Below, in pieces: positions 18,261-27,720 of a stretch of 64,000 nt of DNA. The translations under genes were made by a program, and so were the position numbers. The notes below the pieces were generated by a model. The model searched no databases. It was not told the DNA's origin and saw only the letters and a list, made by a program, of their open reading frames with translations. The DNA is from Hufsiella arboris (GTDB lineage Bacteria > Bacteroidota > Bacteroidia > Sphingobacteriales > Sphingobacteriaceae). Numbering within the stretch: the first letter of the stretch is position 1; each line of letters opens with the position of its first letter. Location: the NCBI RefSeq assembly GCF_009834875.1, contig NZ_WVHT01000003.1, forward strand, positions 248,001 through 312,000. Direction: 5' to 3'.

Positions 18261-18749
18261 TTATAGCATTAGCTGCATAAAAACAACATCCAGCCATTTT
18301 TCAAATTTGTAACCAACTTCTTTAATACGTCCAACCTCTGTAAATCCAAATTTCTCGTGAAAAACGATACTTGCTTTATTTTCGGCGTCGATTCCGGCAA
18401 TCATCGTGTGGTAATTCTGATTCCTGGCCTCGACGATTAATGCAGTCAACAGCTGTTTCCCTATTCCATTTCCATGAAAGTCTTTATGCACATATACCGA
18501 ATGCTCAGCGCTAAACTGGTATCCAATCTTCGGCCGAAAGATTCCATAGCTGCAATAAGCCACTACACAACCGTCTCGTTCGTAAACCAGCACAGGGTAG
18601 CCTTCACTCTGTTTACCTTCAAACCATGATTCGATGAATCGTTTGTCTTTAATATCATAATCATATATAGCGGTTGAATGAAGTATGGCCTCGTTCATTA
18701 TGTCTAATATCTCATCAAGATCACCAGGATTTGCGTTTCTTATGTTCAT
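18261..18749 (-). CDS. GNAT-family N-acetyltransferase (phosphinothricin-acetyltransferase-like)
   Basis: A 162-aa single-domain acetyltransferase. MNIRNANPGDLDEILDIMN starts the fold. EHSVYVHKDFHGNGIGKQLL (about 83-102) contains the acetyl-CoA loop (Q/R-x-x-G-x-G/A type), and MIAGIDAENKASIVFHEKFGF followed by VGRIKEVGYKFEKW is characteristic of the Pat/YncA subgroup, which acetylates small amines or amino-acid analogues. The true substrate is unknown. It is monocistronic, between the tRNA-Asn pair and a divergent receiver-like gene. Confidence 0.88.
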   Translation of the reverse strand: MNIRNANPGDLDEILDIMNEAILHSTAIYDYDIKDKRFIESWFEGKQSEGYPVLVYERDGCVVAYCSYGIFRPKIGYQFSAEHSVYVHKDFHGNGIGKQLLTALIVEARNQNYHTMIAGIDAENKASIVFHEKFGFTEVGRIKEVGYKFEKWLDVVFMQLML

Positions 18750-18875
18750 TTTTTGTACAGTATTGTGTTTATTTTATAATACATCTCACGCCACATTTCA
18801 TCCTTTTTGTTCATCCCTGGCGTTTTTAACAGGTTGGCATAAATTTCGTTATATCCCCATAAAATTTTCGAGCCC

Positions 18876-19289
18876 ATGCTTAATAATATCATGTTTATCG
18901 ACAACTCTCCGTTAAATAACCAGTTAACAGAGACTCTGAATAAAAAGAATCAGTTATTTGAAACTGCAAATTTCTTTATTAACCCTATTGAAGCACTTGA
19001 ATTTTTAGTGCAAAATCACAATCATATTAACGAGTTACCCGAAGCGATTGTAGCCGACGCAAACTTTCAGGAAATCGGATTTATAGAGTTTTCAAGAACG
19101 TTAAATAGCATTATTCCGATCTTAGCAAAAAAACCAATCTTATACATAAAAAACTTCGCCCTGAGCCAGAATGAGCGAGATGTTTTGAATGAATTTGAAT
19201 TTGTAAAAGGATATTTTAACAAAACCATATCGTTAAATGAGCTAATGGAAATCTCGCAAAAAGATAACAGATTCTCTTCGGCGGTATAA
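18876..19289 (+). CDS. Degenerate response-regulator receiver-like protein
   Basis: A 137-aa protein with the length and layout of a CheY-like receiver but with an eroded active site. The N-terminal strand IMFIDNSPLNNQL has a single acid (D9) where two are usual. D61 in EAIVADANF aligns with the phospho-acceptor. YFNKTISL has the conserved Lys (K116) but Thr in place of the following Pro. The switch Thr/Ser position reads YIKNFA. It may still be phosphorylated or be a structural receiver. No kinase is adjacent. A bidirectional terminator separates it from clpC. Confidence 0.6.
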   Translation: MLNNIMFIDNSPLNNQLTETLNKKNQLFETANFFINPIEALEFLVQNHNHINELPEAIVADANFQEIGFIEFSRTLNSIIPILAKKPILYIKNFALSQNERDVLNEFEFVKGYFNKTISLNELMEISQKDNRFSSAV

Positions 19290-19314
19290 GCGTAACGCAA
19301 TTTTATAAAAAGCA

Positions 19315-19348
19315 AAAAGCCCGACTAATGATTATTAGCCGGGCTTTT
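19315..19348. terminator. Bidirectional terminator between the receiver-like gene and clpC
   Basis: A long stem (AAAAGCCCG and CTAAT on the left; ATTAG and CGGGCTTTT on the right, one A/C mismatch) has a GATT loop. T tracts on both strands fit two convergent genes. Confidence 0.85.
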
Positions 19349-19364
19349 ATGTTGCAGAGATTAA

Positions 19365-21902
19365 TTAATCCTGCTTTTTCTCTTCTTTTTTAGATCTGCC
19401 CTTTCCAGAAGGTTTTCCGGATATTTTGATTTCGCTGGTTTCTTTATCAAATCCAACTTCCATCGTATCTCCTTCTGTCATTTCGCCTTTTAAAATTTCC
19501 TCAGCGATCGGATCTTCCAGGTATTTTTGTATCGCACGTTTTAATGGGCGAGCTCCAAAGTTTGAATCATATCCTTTATCTGCAATGAAATCCTTCGCCT
19601 CGTCTGTAAGAACGATCTTATAACCCAGGCTATGAACGCGGTCAAACAACGATTTAAGTTCGATATCGATAATTTTAAATATCTCTTCTTTACCTAACGA
19701 GTTGAACACAATAACATCATCAATACGGTTTAAAAACTCGGGAGCGAAAGCACGTTTCAACGCGTTTTCTATCACGCTGCGGGAATGAGTTTCGGCCTGT
19801 AAGGCTTTCGCATTCGTAGTGAAACCTACGCCTTGTCCAAAATCTTTAAGCTGACGTGCTCCGATATTTGAAGTCATGATCACAATAGTGTTCCGGAAGT
19901 CGACTTTCCGGCCAAGGCTATCTGTTAATTGGCCTTCATCTAAAACCTGCAATAAAATATTGAATACATCCGGATGCGCTTTTTCGATCTCGTCGAGAAG
20001 TACTACCGAGTATGGCTTACGACGTACTTTCTCAGTTAATTGTCCGCCCTCCTCGTAACCTACATATCCCGGAGGCGCTCCAACTAAACGGGAAACCGCA
20101 AATTTCTCCATATACTCACTCATGTCGATCTGAATCAACGAATCTTCACTGTCGAACATAAAGCGCGCAAGTTCCTTTGCAAGTTCAGTTTTACCAACCC
20201 CGGTCGGGCCGAGGAAAATAAATGAACCGATTGGTTTTTTTGGATCTTTTAATCCGGCACGCGTACGCTGAATGGCTTTAGTGAGTTTCTTGATTGCATC
20301 ATCCTGCCCGATAATCTTGTCTTTTATCGTATCAGTCATGGCAAGCAACTTCTGACTGTCTGTTTGTCCAACACGTTGAACCGGAATGCCAGTCATCATT
20401 GAAACTACTTCTGCAACATTATCTTCCGATACGGTATAACGTTTAGTTCGTGTTTCAGCTTCCCACTCTCCTTTAGCTTTCTCTAATTCTTCGAGTAAAT
20501 GCTTTTCAGTATCGCGAAGTTTCGCAGCTTCTTCATATTTCTGGCTTCTTACAACTTTGTTCTTCTCAACTTTTATCTCTTCGATTTTTTGCTCGATATC
20601 GATTATGTTTTGAGGAACATGAATATTGGTCAGATGGACCCTTGATCCGGCTTCATCCAACGCATCAATTGCTTTGTCGGGCAAGAACCGATCTGTGATG
20701 TACCTTGAAGTTAGACTTACGCAAGCATTGATTGCTTCTTCTGTATAAGTGACTCCATGATGCTCTTCGTATTTTTCTTTAATGCGATTGAGTATCTCAA
20801 CGGTTTCGTCAGGAGTAGCTGGTTCAACCATTACTTTTTGGAAACGACGATCTAAAGCTCCATCCTTCTCGATATACTGGCGATACTCATCAAGCGTCGT
20901 AGCTCCGATACATTGAATTTCTCCACGAGCTAAAGCCGGTTTAAACATATTGGATGCATCAAGAGATCCTGACGCGCCACCAGCACCAACGATAGTATGA
21001 ATTTCGTCAATAAACAAAATAACGTCCGGCGATTTCTCCAGTTCGTTCATTACCGCTTTCATCCGTTCCTCAAACTGGCCACGGTATTTTGTACCGGCAA
21101 CCAATGAGGCAAGGTCAAGCGTTACCACTCGTTTATTGAATAAAACCCGTGATACTTTCCGCTGAACGATCCTCAAGGCTAATCCTTCGGCAATTGCCGA
21201 TTTACCGACACCGGGTTCGCCGATCAGTATAGGGTTATTCTTTTTCCGGCGTGACAAGATCTGCGAAACACGCTCAATCTCTTTTTCCCGTCCGACAATC
21301 GGATCTAACCTTCCTTCTTCAGCTGCCTTTGTCAGATCTCTTCCGAAGTTATCTAAAACAGGTGTTTTCGATTTAATATCCGACACCTTTTTCGGCTGAT
21401 TAAACGATTCTTCTTCCCTGAAATCCTCATCTCCAGCAGCCGATCCCGGAAGCTCATCTTTAAATGACTCCTTATTCTGCTCAACTTCTGCTTTGAAAAT
21501 ATCGTAGTTTACATTAAACTGCAATAAGATTTGAGAAGCAATGTTATCATCGTCTCTTAAAATTGACAATAGTAAATGTTCTGTTCCAATTACTTCACTT
21601 TTAAAGATTTTAGCCTCGAGATATGTAATTTTTAGAACTTTTTCCGCCTGCTTGGTAAGTGGAATGTTACCAAGGTTTACTGTTGTTCCTGATGCCCCGC
21701 GGACTGCATCCTCAACAGAACGGCGCAATTTTGATGTATCTACATCCAGGTTGCGTAATATTTTGATGGCCATTCCGTCACCTTCCCTGATGAGGCCAAG
21801 CAATAAATGCTCAGTACCGATATAGTCATGCCCCAACCGCAGCGCCTCCTCCCTACTGTATGAAATTACATCTTTAACGCGGGGTGAAAATTTTGCTTCC
21901 AT
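19365..21902 (-). CDS. clpC: AAA+ unfoldase ClpC (Clp protease ATPase subunit)
   Basis: Unfolds proteins and feeds them to ClpP. I chose the ATG at 21902 ([16 protein letters not shown]), which is preceded by AAAGGA at good spacing and gives 845 aa; an in-frame extension of 17 codons upstream looks unrelated. Domains: two Clp_N repeats (about 1-145), a first AAA+ domain with [15 protein letters not shown] and [15 protein letters not shown], a UVR-containing middle region, and a second AAA+ domain with [15 protein letters not shown] and [15 protein letters not shown]. The C-terminal domain ends in a charged tail rich in Lys. ClpP is not in the window. Confidence 0.96.
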   Translation of the reverse strand: MEAKFSPRVKDVISYSREEALRLGHDYIGTEHLLLGLIREGDGMAIKILRNLDVDTSKLRRSVEDAVRGASGTTVNLGNIPLTKQAEKVLKITYLEAKIFKSEVIGTEHLLLSILRDDDNIASQILLQFNVNYDIFKAEVEQNKESFKDELPGSAAGDEDFREEESFNQPKKVSDIKSKTPVLDNFGRDLTKAAEEGRLDPIVGREKEIERVSQILSRRKKNNPILIGEPGVGKSAIAEGLALRIVQRKVSRVLFNKRVVTLDLASLVAGTKYRGQFEERMKAVMNELEKSPDVILFIDEIHTIVGAGGASGSLDASNMFKPALARGEIQCIGATTLDEYRQYIEKDGALDRRFQKVMVEPATPDETVEILNRIKEKYEEHHGVTYTEEAINACVSLTSRYITDRFLPDKAIDALDEAGSRVHLTNIHVPQNIIDIEQKIEEIKVEKNKVVRSQKYEEAAKLRDTEKHLLEELEKAKGEWEAETRTKRYTVSEDNVAEVVSMMTGIPVQRVGQTDSQKLLAMTDTIKDKIIGQDDAIKKLTKAIQRTRAGLKDPKKPIGSFIFLGPTGVGKTELAKELARFMFDSEDSLIQIDMSEYMEKFAVSRLVGAPPGYVGYEEGGQLTEKVRRKPYSVVLLDEIEKAHPDVFNILLQVLDEGQLTDSLGRKVDFRNTIVIMTSNIGARQLKDFGQGVGFTTNAKALQAETHSRSVIENALKRAFAPEFLNRIDDVIVFNSLGKEEIFKIIDIELKSLFDRVHSLGYKIVLTDEAKDFIADKGYDSNFGARPLKRAIQKYLEDPIAEEILKGEMTEGDTMEVGFDKETSEIKISGKPSGKGRSKKEEKKQD

Positions 21903-22090
21903 ATGATCCTTTCTTCGTCTTGAACGCCCTAATCTATTAATTTGTTTCTTCAAAAACCAGAGCTATAATTTGTAGAGTTATCAACAATTACGCCATTTAA
22001 GTTAAAAACCCTTATCAAAAGATGAAGTTAACAAAAATTACCGCAGCTTGACTAATTTAATCGATATTTGCCGGTCACATCTTTGTTAAA

Positions 22091-23773
22091 ATGTCAGACG
22101 AAAAAATCATTTTTTCAATGGCTGGAGTAAATAAGATTTACCCGCCTCAAAAACAGGTTTTAAAAAACATATACCTATCATTTTTTTACGGCGCAAAAAT
22201 CGGCGTAATAGGCTTAAACGGCTCTGGAAAGTCTTCTTTGTTGAAAATCATCGCCGGACTTGACAAATCCTACCAGGGAGAAGTTGTTTTTTCTCCGGGA
22301 TATTCGGTGGGCTACCTGGCGCAGGAACCGCAGCTCGATCCTGAAAAAACTGTAAAGGAAATTGTGGAGGAAGGTGTGGCAGAAATCACATCTATATTAA
22401 AGGAATACGAGGAGATTAACGAAAGGTTCGGCCTGCCTGAAGTTTACGAAAATCCTGACGAGATGGATAAACTTTTGGCGCGCCAGGGCGAATTGCAGGA
22501 TAAGATCGATGCGACGAACGCCTGGGAACTCGATTCCAAACTCGAACGTGCCATGGACGCACTTCGCTGCCCTGAGCCGGACACAAAAATCGCCACTTTG
22601 TCAGGGGGCGAAAGAAGACGAGTGGCATTATGTCGTTTGTTGTTAAGCGAGCCGGACGTTCTATTATTGGATGAACCAACAAACCACCTTGACGCCGAGA
22701 GTATCGACTGGCTTGAACAACACTTGAAACAATATAAAGGAACTGTTATTGCGGTAACACACGACAGATATTTTCTTGATAATGTAGCGGGCTGGATTTT
22801 AGAACTTGACCGTGGTGAAGGCATTCCATGGAAAGGAAATTACTCATCATGGCTTGATCAAAAATCAAAGCGCTTAGCACAGGAAGAAAAAACTGAAAGC
22901 AAACGTCAGAAAACGCTTGAACGGGAACTGGAATGGGTTCGAATGGCACCTAAAGCCCGCCATGCAAAATCCAAGGCACGTATTGCAAACTACGATAAAC
23001 TGGCTTCGGAAGAAACAAAGGAAAGAGAAGAAAAACTGGAGCTTTTTATTCCGCCGGGACCACGTTTAGGAAACATCGTAATCGAGGCTCAAAATGTCAC
23101 TAAGGCATATGGAGACAAGGTGCTTTTCGAAAACCTGAATTTTAGCTTGCCGCCAGCTGGGATCGTCGGAATCATAGGCCCTAACGGCGCCGGTAAAACT
23201 ACGTTATTCCGCTTGATCACCGGCCAGGAACAGCCTGATGCCGGAACCTTCAGAGTTGGAGACACCGTTGCATTGGGTTATGTCGACCAAATGCATGATG
23301 ATCTTGACCCGGAGAAATCCGTTTGGGAGAATATTACGGATGGTTTGGACAATATTATGCTTGGTAACAAATCATCAAATTCACGGGCGTATGTATCCAA
23401 ATTCAATTTTAACGGCGCTGATCAGCAGAAAAAAGTGGGCGTACTATCCGGCGGTGAGCGCAACCGCGTTCATTTGGCAATTACATTGAAAAAAAGTTCA
23501 AATGTTCTATTGCTCGATGAGCCGACAAACGACATCGACGTGAATACATTACGCGCACTGGAAGAGGGCTTGGAAAACTTCGCCGGCTGCGCTGTGATCA
23601 TATCCCACGACCGTTGGTTCCTTGACCGCATTTGCACTCACATCCTCGCGTTCGAAGGCGATTCGCAGGTTTATTTCTTTGAAGGGAATTACTCTGAATA
23701 TGAAGAGAATCACAAAAAACGCGTTGGCGATTTGACCCCGAAAAGAATCAAATACAAAAAACTGGTTGGATAA
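22091..23773 (+). CDS. ettA: Energy-dependent translational throttle protein EttA (ABC-F)
   Basis: A 560-aa ABC-F ATPase with two nucleotide-binding domains and no membrane segment. Domain 1: IGLNGSGKSSLLKIIAG, LSGGERRRVALCRLLL, LLLDEPTNHLDAESIDWLE. The linker (about 230-320) is charged and includes MAPKARHAKSKARIANYDKL, the P-site tRNA-interaction motif region of EttA. Domain 2: GIIGPNGAGKTTLFRLITG, LSGGERNRVHLAITL, LLLDEPTNDIDVNTLRALE. EttA binds the ribosomal E site and gates the first elongation step according to ATP/ADP ratio. Length and both domains match the E. coli protein (555 aa). Confidence 0.96.
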   Translation: MSDEKIIFSMAGVNKIYPPQKQVLKNIYLSFFYGAKIGVIGLNGSGKSSLLKIIAGLDKSYQGEVVFSPGYSVGYLAQEPQLDPEKTVKEIVEEGVAEITSILKEYEEINERFGLPEVYENPDEMDKLLARQGELQDKIDATNAWELDSKLERAMDALRCPEPDTKIATLSGGERRRVALCRLLLSEPDVLLLDEPTNHLDAESIDWLEQHLKQYKGTVIAVTHDRYFLDNVAGWILELDRGEGIPWKGNYSSWLDQKSKRLAQEEKTESKRQKTLERELEWVRMAPKARHAKSKARIANYDKLASEETKEREEKLELFIPPGPRLGNIVIEAQNVTKAYGDKVLFENLNFSLPPAGIVGIIGPNGAGKTTLFRLITGQEQPDAGTFRVGDTVALGYVDQMHDDLDPEKSVWENITDGLDNIMLGNKSSNSRAYVSKFNFNGADQQKKVGVLSGGERNRVHLAITLKKSSNVLLLDEPTNDIDVNTLRALEEGLENFAGCAVIISHDRWFLDRICTHILAFEGDSQVYFFEGNYSEYEENHKKRVGDLTPKRIKYKKLVG

Positions 23774-23797
23774 GTCATTTCTGACTAAGATCAATCA

Positions 23798-23821
23798 AAG
23801 GGCTTCGTTTTCGAAGCCCTT
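23798..23821. terminator. Hairpin between convergent ettA and otsAB
   Basis: A perfect 10-bp stem AAGGGCTTCG/CGAAGCCCTT has a TTTT loop. On the plus strand it is followed by ATCATTTTT, an imperfect T tract. It most likely ends both transcripts. Confidence 0.7.
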
Positions 23822-23828
23822 ATCATTT

Positions 23829-26006
23829 TTAGCCCATTTCAGCTAATACTTTCAGCAAAGCTCTCGATTCACGAAAATCAGATAGATAAAAACGAGCCGC
23901 TGAAATATTGCCTCCGATTCTTATAGTGTAGCTGCTTGCGGGCAACTCTTTGAAAATATCTTCATCGGTATGATCATCGCCCAGAGCAAGCATAAAATCG
24001 TACGCATCTTCGCTGATCCAATTAAGAGCAGCTCTTCCTTTGTTCACTTCTGCATTTTTAATTTCTATAATTTTATTCCCCGGAAGCATCTGTAGCCCTT
24101 TATCAGCTGCAAAAAGCCGCAGGCTGTTCATCAACTCATTGGCACGAAGCTCGCCCAGCTCCTTTTCAACTTTCCGATAATGCCAAACGAGCGAGTAACT
24201 TTTTTCCTCAATAAAGCTTCCGGGCGTACGATCGGTAAAAATTTCCAGAACGGGATAAAGGTCGCTTTTCCAAGAATCATACAATGTGGGCAGTTTCACC
24301 CAGGTTTCATAATTATATTTTTGCCATGCACCGTGTTCGGCGATCATGTCTATTTGTAAATGACCAAACCAATTTTCAAGCGTTTTATGATCCCGCCCGC
24401 TGATAAGAACCACTTTGTTTCTTACATCTGAAGCCAGGCCTGTTAAAATCGCATATAATTCGTCATCGGGCGCCGCCTTTTGTATGTCGGCATTAAATCC
24501 TACTAATGTACCGTCGTAATCAAGAAACAACGCCCTCGAAGAAGCCTGCCTATAGTCGGCGTTGAGTTGGTTGACGATATTTTTGCCCGCATATTTCGCC
24601 AGCATTGAAGCCTGGTTAGCTTTTACCTCGGTAAGTTTTTCGAAAAAGATTTTCACCCAATGTTTTACGTTGAACTTTGATGTAACGCCGCGCATTTGTT
24701 CCATTCGCCTCATTTGTTCATCCTCGGTCATTGTTATTGCCTGTTCAATCGCCCTGCTTACTTCACCAATATTATTAGGATTGACAATTATTGCGTCTAC
24801 CAATTCCTTTGAAGCGCCGGCCATTTCGCTGAGAATTAGTACCCCTGTATTATTTACCCTGCTCGCTACATATTCTTTGCTCACCAGGTTCATACCATCG
24901 CGCATGGGCGTAACCAGGCAAACATCAGCGGTACTATACAGAGCAGAAAGCGTCTCAATATCGAACGATTGGTAAAAATATTGAATCGGATGCCATTGCA
25001 TGGTCCTGCGCTTTGCGTTTATATTGCCAACAAGCTGGTCTATTTCATTTTTCAGATCGCGATACTGTTGCACGTTATCACGTGAAGGAACCACAATCAT
25101 ATAGAGGTTTATCTTTTCCGCGTACTCAGGATGAAGTTCAAGAAACAAATCAAACGCTTGCAAGCGCTGCACAATACCTTTTGAGTAATCAAGCCTGTCG
25201 ATTGTAAGTATGATATGCGCATCATTGAATGTATGCTTTAATTCTGATGCTTTCTTAATCACGTCAGGCGACTGTACTAATTGATTAAACCGATCGAAAT
25301 CCACACCTAATGGGAATACCTCGACGGTGACCTGCCGATTATTGACAGTAATAACATTCGCAGAATTTTGTACTGGTAAAATGTGGTTGCAGGAACTTAT
25401 AAAGTGCCGGGCATCCTCAAACGTATGAAAACCGATCAGGTCGGAACCTATCATTCCTTCCAGCAACTGATCCCGCCATGGAATTAACCTGAAAACCTCA
25501 TAAGATGGAAAAGGGATATGCTGAAAAAAACCAATGGTTGATTGAGGAAGTTGCCTCCTCACCATATCAGGAAGCAGTAAAAGCTGATAATCGTGGATCC
25601 AGATAGTATCCTCCGGTTCTGCAACTTCTAAAATGGCATCACAAAACTTCTGATTTACCTGGCGGTAACTTTCCCAATACTCCTCTTTATAGCGGGCATA
25701 TGATGACGCATAATGAAATACCGGCCACAAAATTTCGTTACTGAAACCTTCATAAAACAGGTTAATCTCATCCTGGCTTAGATAAATGGGCTTTAAACTT
25801 AAATTTCGAAGTTTTTCTGTTATTTCCGGACGGGCATTATCCGGAAGTTCCATTCCCGGCCACCCGATCCATAAATTTTCGCCGGAAGTAAATATAGAAT
25901 TTAGCGCTGTAGCAAGGCCGCCTTCGCTCGGCGTTAATTGATAATTGTCGCCGTCTGATGTTAGTTTAACTGGTAACCTGTTAGAAACAATGATCGTTTT
26001 CCCCAT
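23829..26006 (-). CDS. otsA-otsB: Fused trehalose-6-phosphate synthase / trehalose-6-phosphatase
   Basis: A 725-aa bifunctional enzyme that makes trehalose from UDP-glucose and glucose-6-phosphate. The N-terminal GT20 synthase (about 1-465) starts [13 protein letters not shown], with [34 protein letters not shown]-type sequence, [19 protein letters not shown] and the donor site [10 protein letters not shown]. The C-terminal HAD phosphatase begins near residue 490 with [12 protein letters not shown], then [16 protein letters not shown] and [16 protein letters not shown]. The fusion occurs in several Bacteroidota. No signal peptide, so it acts in the cytosol. It is likely involved in osmoprotection; no regulatory signal was found upstream. 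Confidence 0.95.
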   Translation of the reverse strand: MGKTIIVSNRLPVKLTSDGDNYQLTPSEGGLATALNSIFTSGENLWIGWPGMELPDNARPEITEKLRNLSLKPIYLSQDEINLFYEGFSNEILWPVFHYASSYARYKEEYWESYRQVNQKFCDAILEVAEPEDTIWIHDYQLLLLPDMVRRQLPQSTIGFFQHIPFPSYEVFRLIPWRDQLLEGMIGSDLIGFHTFEDARHFISSCNHILPVQNSANVITVNNRQVTVEVFPLGVDFDRFNQLVQSPDVIKKASELKHTFNDAHIILTIDRLDYSKGIVQRLQAFDLFLELHPEYAEKINLYMIVVPSRDNVQQYRDLKNEIDQLVGNINAKRRTMQWHPIQYFYQSFDIETLSALYSTADVCLVTPMRDGMNLVSKEYVASRVNNTGVLILSEMAGASKELVDAIIVNPNNIGEVSRAIEQAITMTEDEQMRRMEQMRGVTSKFNVKHWVKIFFEKLTEVKANQASMLAKYAGKNIVNQLNADYRQASSRALFLDYDGTLVGFNADIQKAAPDDELYAILTGLASDVRNKVVLISGRDHKTLENWFGHLQIDMIAEHGAWQKYNYETWVKLPTLYDSWKSDLYPVLEIFTDRTPGSFIEEKSYSLVWHYRKVEKELGELRANELMNSLRLFAADKGLQMLPGNKIIEIKNAEVNKGRAALNWISEDAYDFMLALGDDHTDEDIFKELPASSYTIRIGGNISAARFYLSDFRESRALLKVLAEMG

Positions 26007-26133
26007 TCGGATTTAACAGGCAGTTTTAACATTTGTTAACCAAAAAAAATGAAAATAATTGTAACCTTATATTTTAATATCAGTTAAATACTAGGTAACT
26101 TACTATAGTTTAACCACTTAAATAACCTAAGAA

Positions 26134-26427
26134 ATGACATCTGCCAAAACAGCCTCAATAAAGAAGTGGATCAGATTTATGGGATTTAAGCTTGCCAAGT
26201 CGCATCGTATCCTTAAAAAATCGACCAAAATAAATTATTACACGTTAGGAAACTTCGGTGTTTACGAAGAATTACCCCTGCAAAACGGGAGAGTAGATCA
26301 TGACAAACCACATAAATTTATAACGTGGAATCCCTGGGGTGTCGATGTTGAAATCAATTCGGTAAGAGACCTTAGTGAGGCTTACCAGGATTCTGTTGCT
26401 TACAATCCGGAACTGTCCGTTATTTAA
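26134..26427 (+). CDS. Small hypothetical protein
   Basis: A 97-aa protein I do not recognise. The N-terminal third is basic (KTASIKKWIRFMGFKLAKSH, then RILKKSTK), followed by TINYYTLGNFGVYEELPL-like sequence, an acidic/His segment and WNPWGVDVEINSVRD. No signal peptide or membrane segment. It is divergent from otsAB across a 127-bp AT-rich gap and overlaps the end of the opposite BadF-type kinase gene by 8 bp. Codon use looks normal for the window, so the gene is probably real, but no role can be assigned. Confidence 0.55.
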   Translation: MTSAKTASIKKWIRFMGFKLAKSHRILKKSTKINYYTLGNFGVYEELPLQNGRVDHDKPHKFITWNPWGVDVEINSVRDLSEAYQDSVAYNPELSVI

Positions 26428-27280
26428 CGTCGAATTTTATTTCCTTGAGTATATAGCTGTTTAATTCGTGGATGGGTTTTTGTAAAATTTTACCTACCTG
26501 AATATCCTTTTTTCTGCATATCTCTCTTAGTATATCCTGAAAATGGAAGGCTATAGAGCCCACAAAATGACAAACAAATTCTTTATAGCTCGAATAAGAA
26601 AGAATATGGGATTCAACAAAATCTGTCAACGCTTTTTTTAACAGCTTTATGATGTATGGGTGATCAATATTCGGTGTCAGAAACTTTGCAAATGACGCCA
26701 GGTAAAGATTAGCAGATGGCTTTTGATAGACATTGTGAATTGCCGTCTCTTTAGTTACTTTATATTCTTTTTCAAAAGCTTTTGAAAGATCGGCTGGCAT
26801 GCGGCATTGCAAATAGTCGGTAACGAGTATTTTTCCAAGATATGTGCCGGAGCCTTCATCACCCAAAATGTAACCAAGGCCGTGTAGCCCTTGCTCAACA
26901 GTTTTCCCATTGAAAAAAGATATGTTTGATCCGGTTCCCAAAACACATGTAAACCCTTTATACGTTCCGCAGGTTGCATAGGCCGAACCGATTATGTCGC
27001 TATCGACGCTTATAAATGCGTTTTTCAACACTAATGATATGCCATTTGAAACGATTTCCCGCTTATCGGGATTAGAACAACCCGCGCCAAAGAAATAAAC
27101 TTCAGTGATTTGGTCTATATAAGGCTGCAAGTCTTTACTCGCAAGCAGTGTTTTTGAAATTTCCTTTTCTGTTTTAAAGTAAGGATTTAAACCATCGGTT
27201 GTAAACTCGACAGGAGCTGATTTTGGGATAGTCAGGATCCAATCCGTTTTTGAAGAACCGCTGTCGGCAACTAAAATCAT
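26420..27280 (-). CDS. Second BadF/BadG-family kinase (GlcNAc-kinase-like)
   Basis: A 286-aa ASKHA kinase with the same motifs as the kinase of the nag operon: MILVADSGSSKTDWILT (1-17), CVLGTGSNISFFNG, GLGYILGDEGSGTYLGKIL and the C-terminal HFVGSIAFHFQDILRE. It is clearly diverged from that paralogue. It starts 4 bp after a receiver-protein gene on the same strand, so the two are probably co-transcribed. Its substrate could be GlcNAc, glucosamine or another sugar; the family also contains acyl-CoA-dehydratase activators, but this length favours a sugar kinase. Confidence 0.8.
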   Translation of the reverse strand: MILVADSGSSKTDWILTIPKSAPVEFTTDGLNPYFKTEKEISKTLLASKDLQPYIDQITEVYFFGAGCSNPDKREIVSNGISLVLKNAFISVDSDIIGSAYATCGTYKGFTCVLGTGSNISFFNGKTVEQGLHGLGYILGDEGSGTYLGKILVTDYLQCRMPADLSKAFEKEYKVTKETAIHNVYQKPSANLYLASFAKFLTPNIDHPYIIKLLKKALTDFVESHILSYSSYKEFVCHFVGSIAFHFQDILREICRKKDIQVGKILQKPIHELNSYILKEIKFDVK

Positions 27281-27284
27281 TCGG

Positions 27285-27677
27285 TTAAATTTCCTGTAAC
27301 GTTTTGCTGGTTAGTGGTTTTCCTAAAAATTTGGTTACAAGTGTATTTTCCGCAGTTCGTTTTAAATCGTGAGGATCAAGTGAGGATGAAAGCATATAAA
27401 TTTTAATTCCCTGCTCTGCAATCCCTGCTATTTTTTTAAGTTCTTTTAAAAACTCAAAGCCGTTCATCTCAGGCATCCGGATATCCAGGAAAATGACATC
27501 GGGAATATCTTTCCCTGTCTCCATGGATTTTTGCATATAGTCAATAGCGTTCTGCGGTGAATCCATTACGATGATCCTTTCTGCAAAATTATTATTCTCT
27601 AATATTTTCCTGCTAATCAGGTTGTCAATATAACTATCGTCAACGAGCAGAACAGTCGAGTTCTTATAAAACGCCAT
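27285..27677 (-). CDS. Single-domain response regulator (CheY-like receiver)
   Basis: A 130-aa stand-alone receiver. All key residues are present: acidic pair D13-D14 (LLVDDSYIDNL), phospho-acceptor D65 (FLDIRMPEMNGFEFL), switch Ser near 97-99 (YMLSSSLDPHD) and K120 (FLGKPLTSK). No output domain, so it likely acts by protein contact, as many Bacteroidota single-domain receivers do. No histidine kinase is adjacent. It lies 43 bp after the TolC gene on the same strand and 4 bp before the kinase gene at 26420-27280. Confidence 0.93.
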   Translation of the reverse strand: MAFYKNSTVLLVDDSYIDNLISRKILENNNFAERIIVMDSPQNAIDYMQKSMETGKDIPDVIFLDIRMPEMNGFEFLKELKKIAGIAEQGIKIYMLSSSLDPHDLKRTAENTLVTKFLGKPLTSKTLQEI

Positions 27678-27720
27678 AACTCACAAAATTAGCATAAATT
27701 ACAAATTGTCAAATAGTAAT

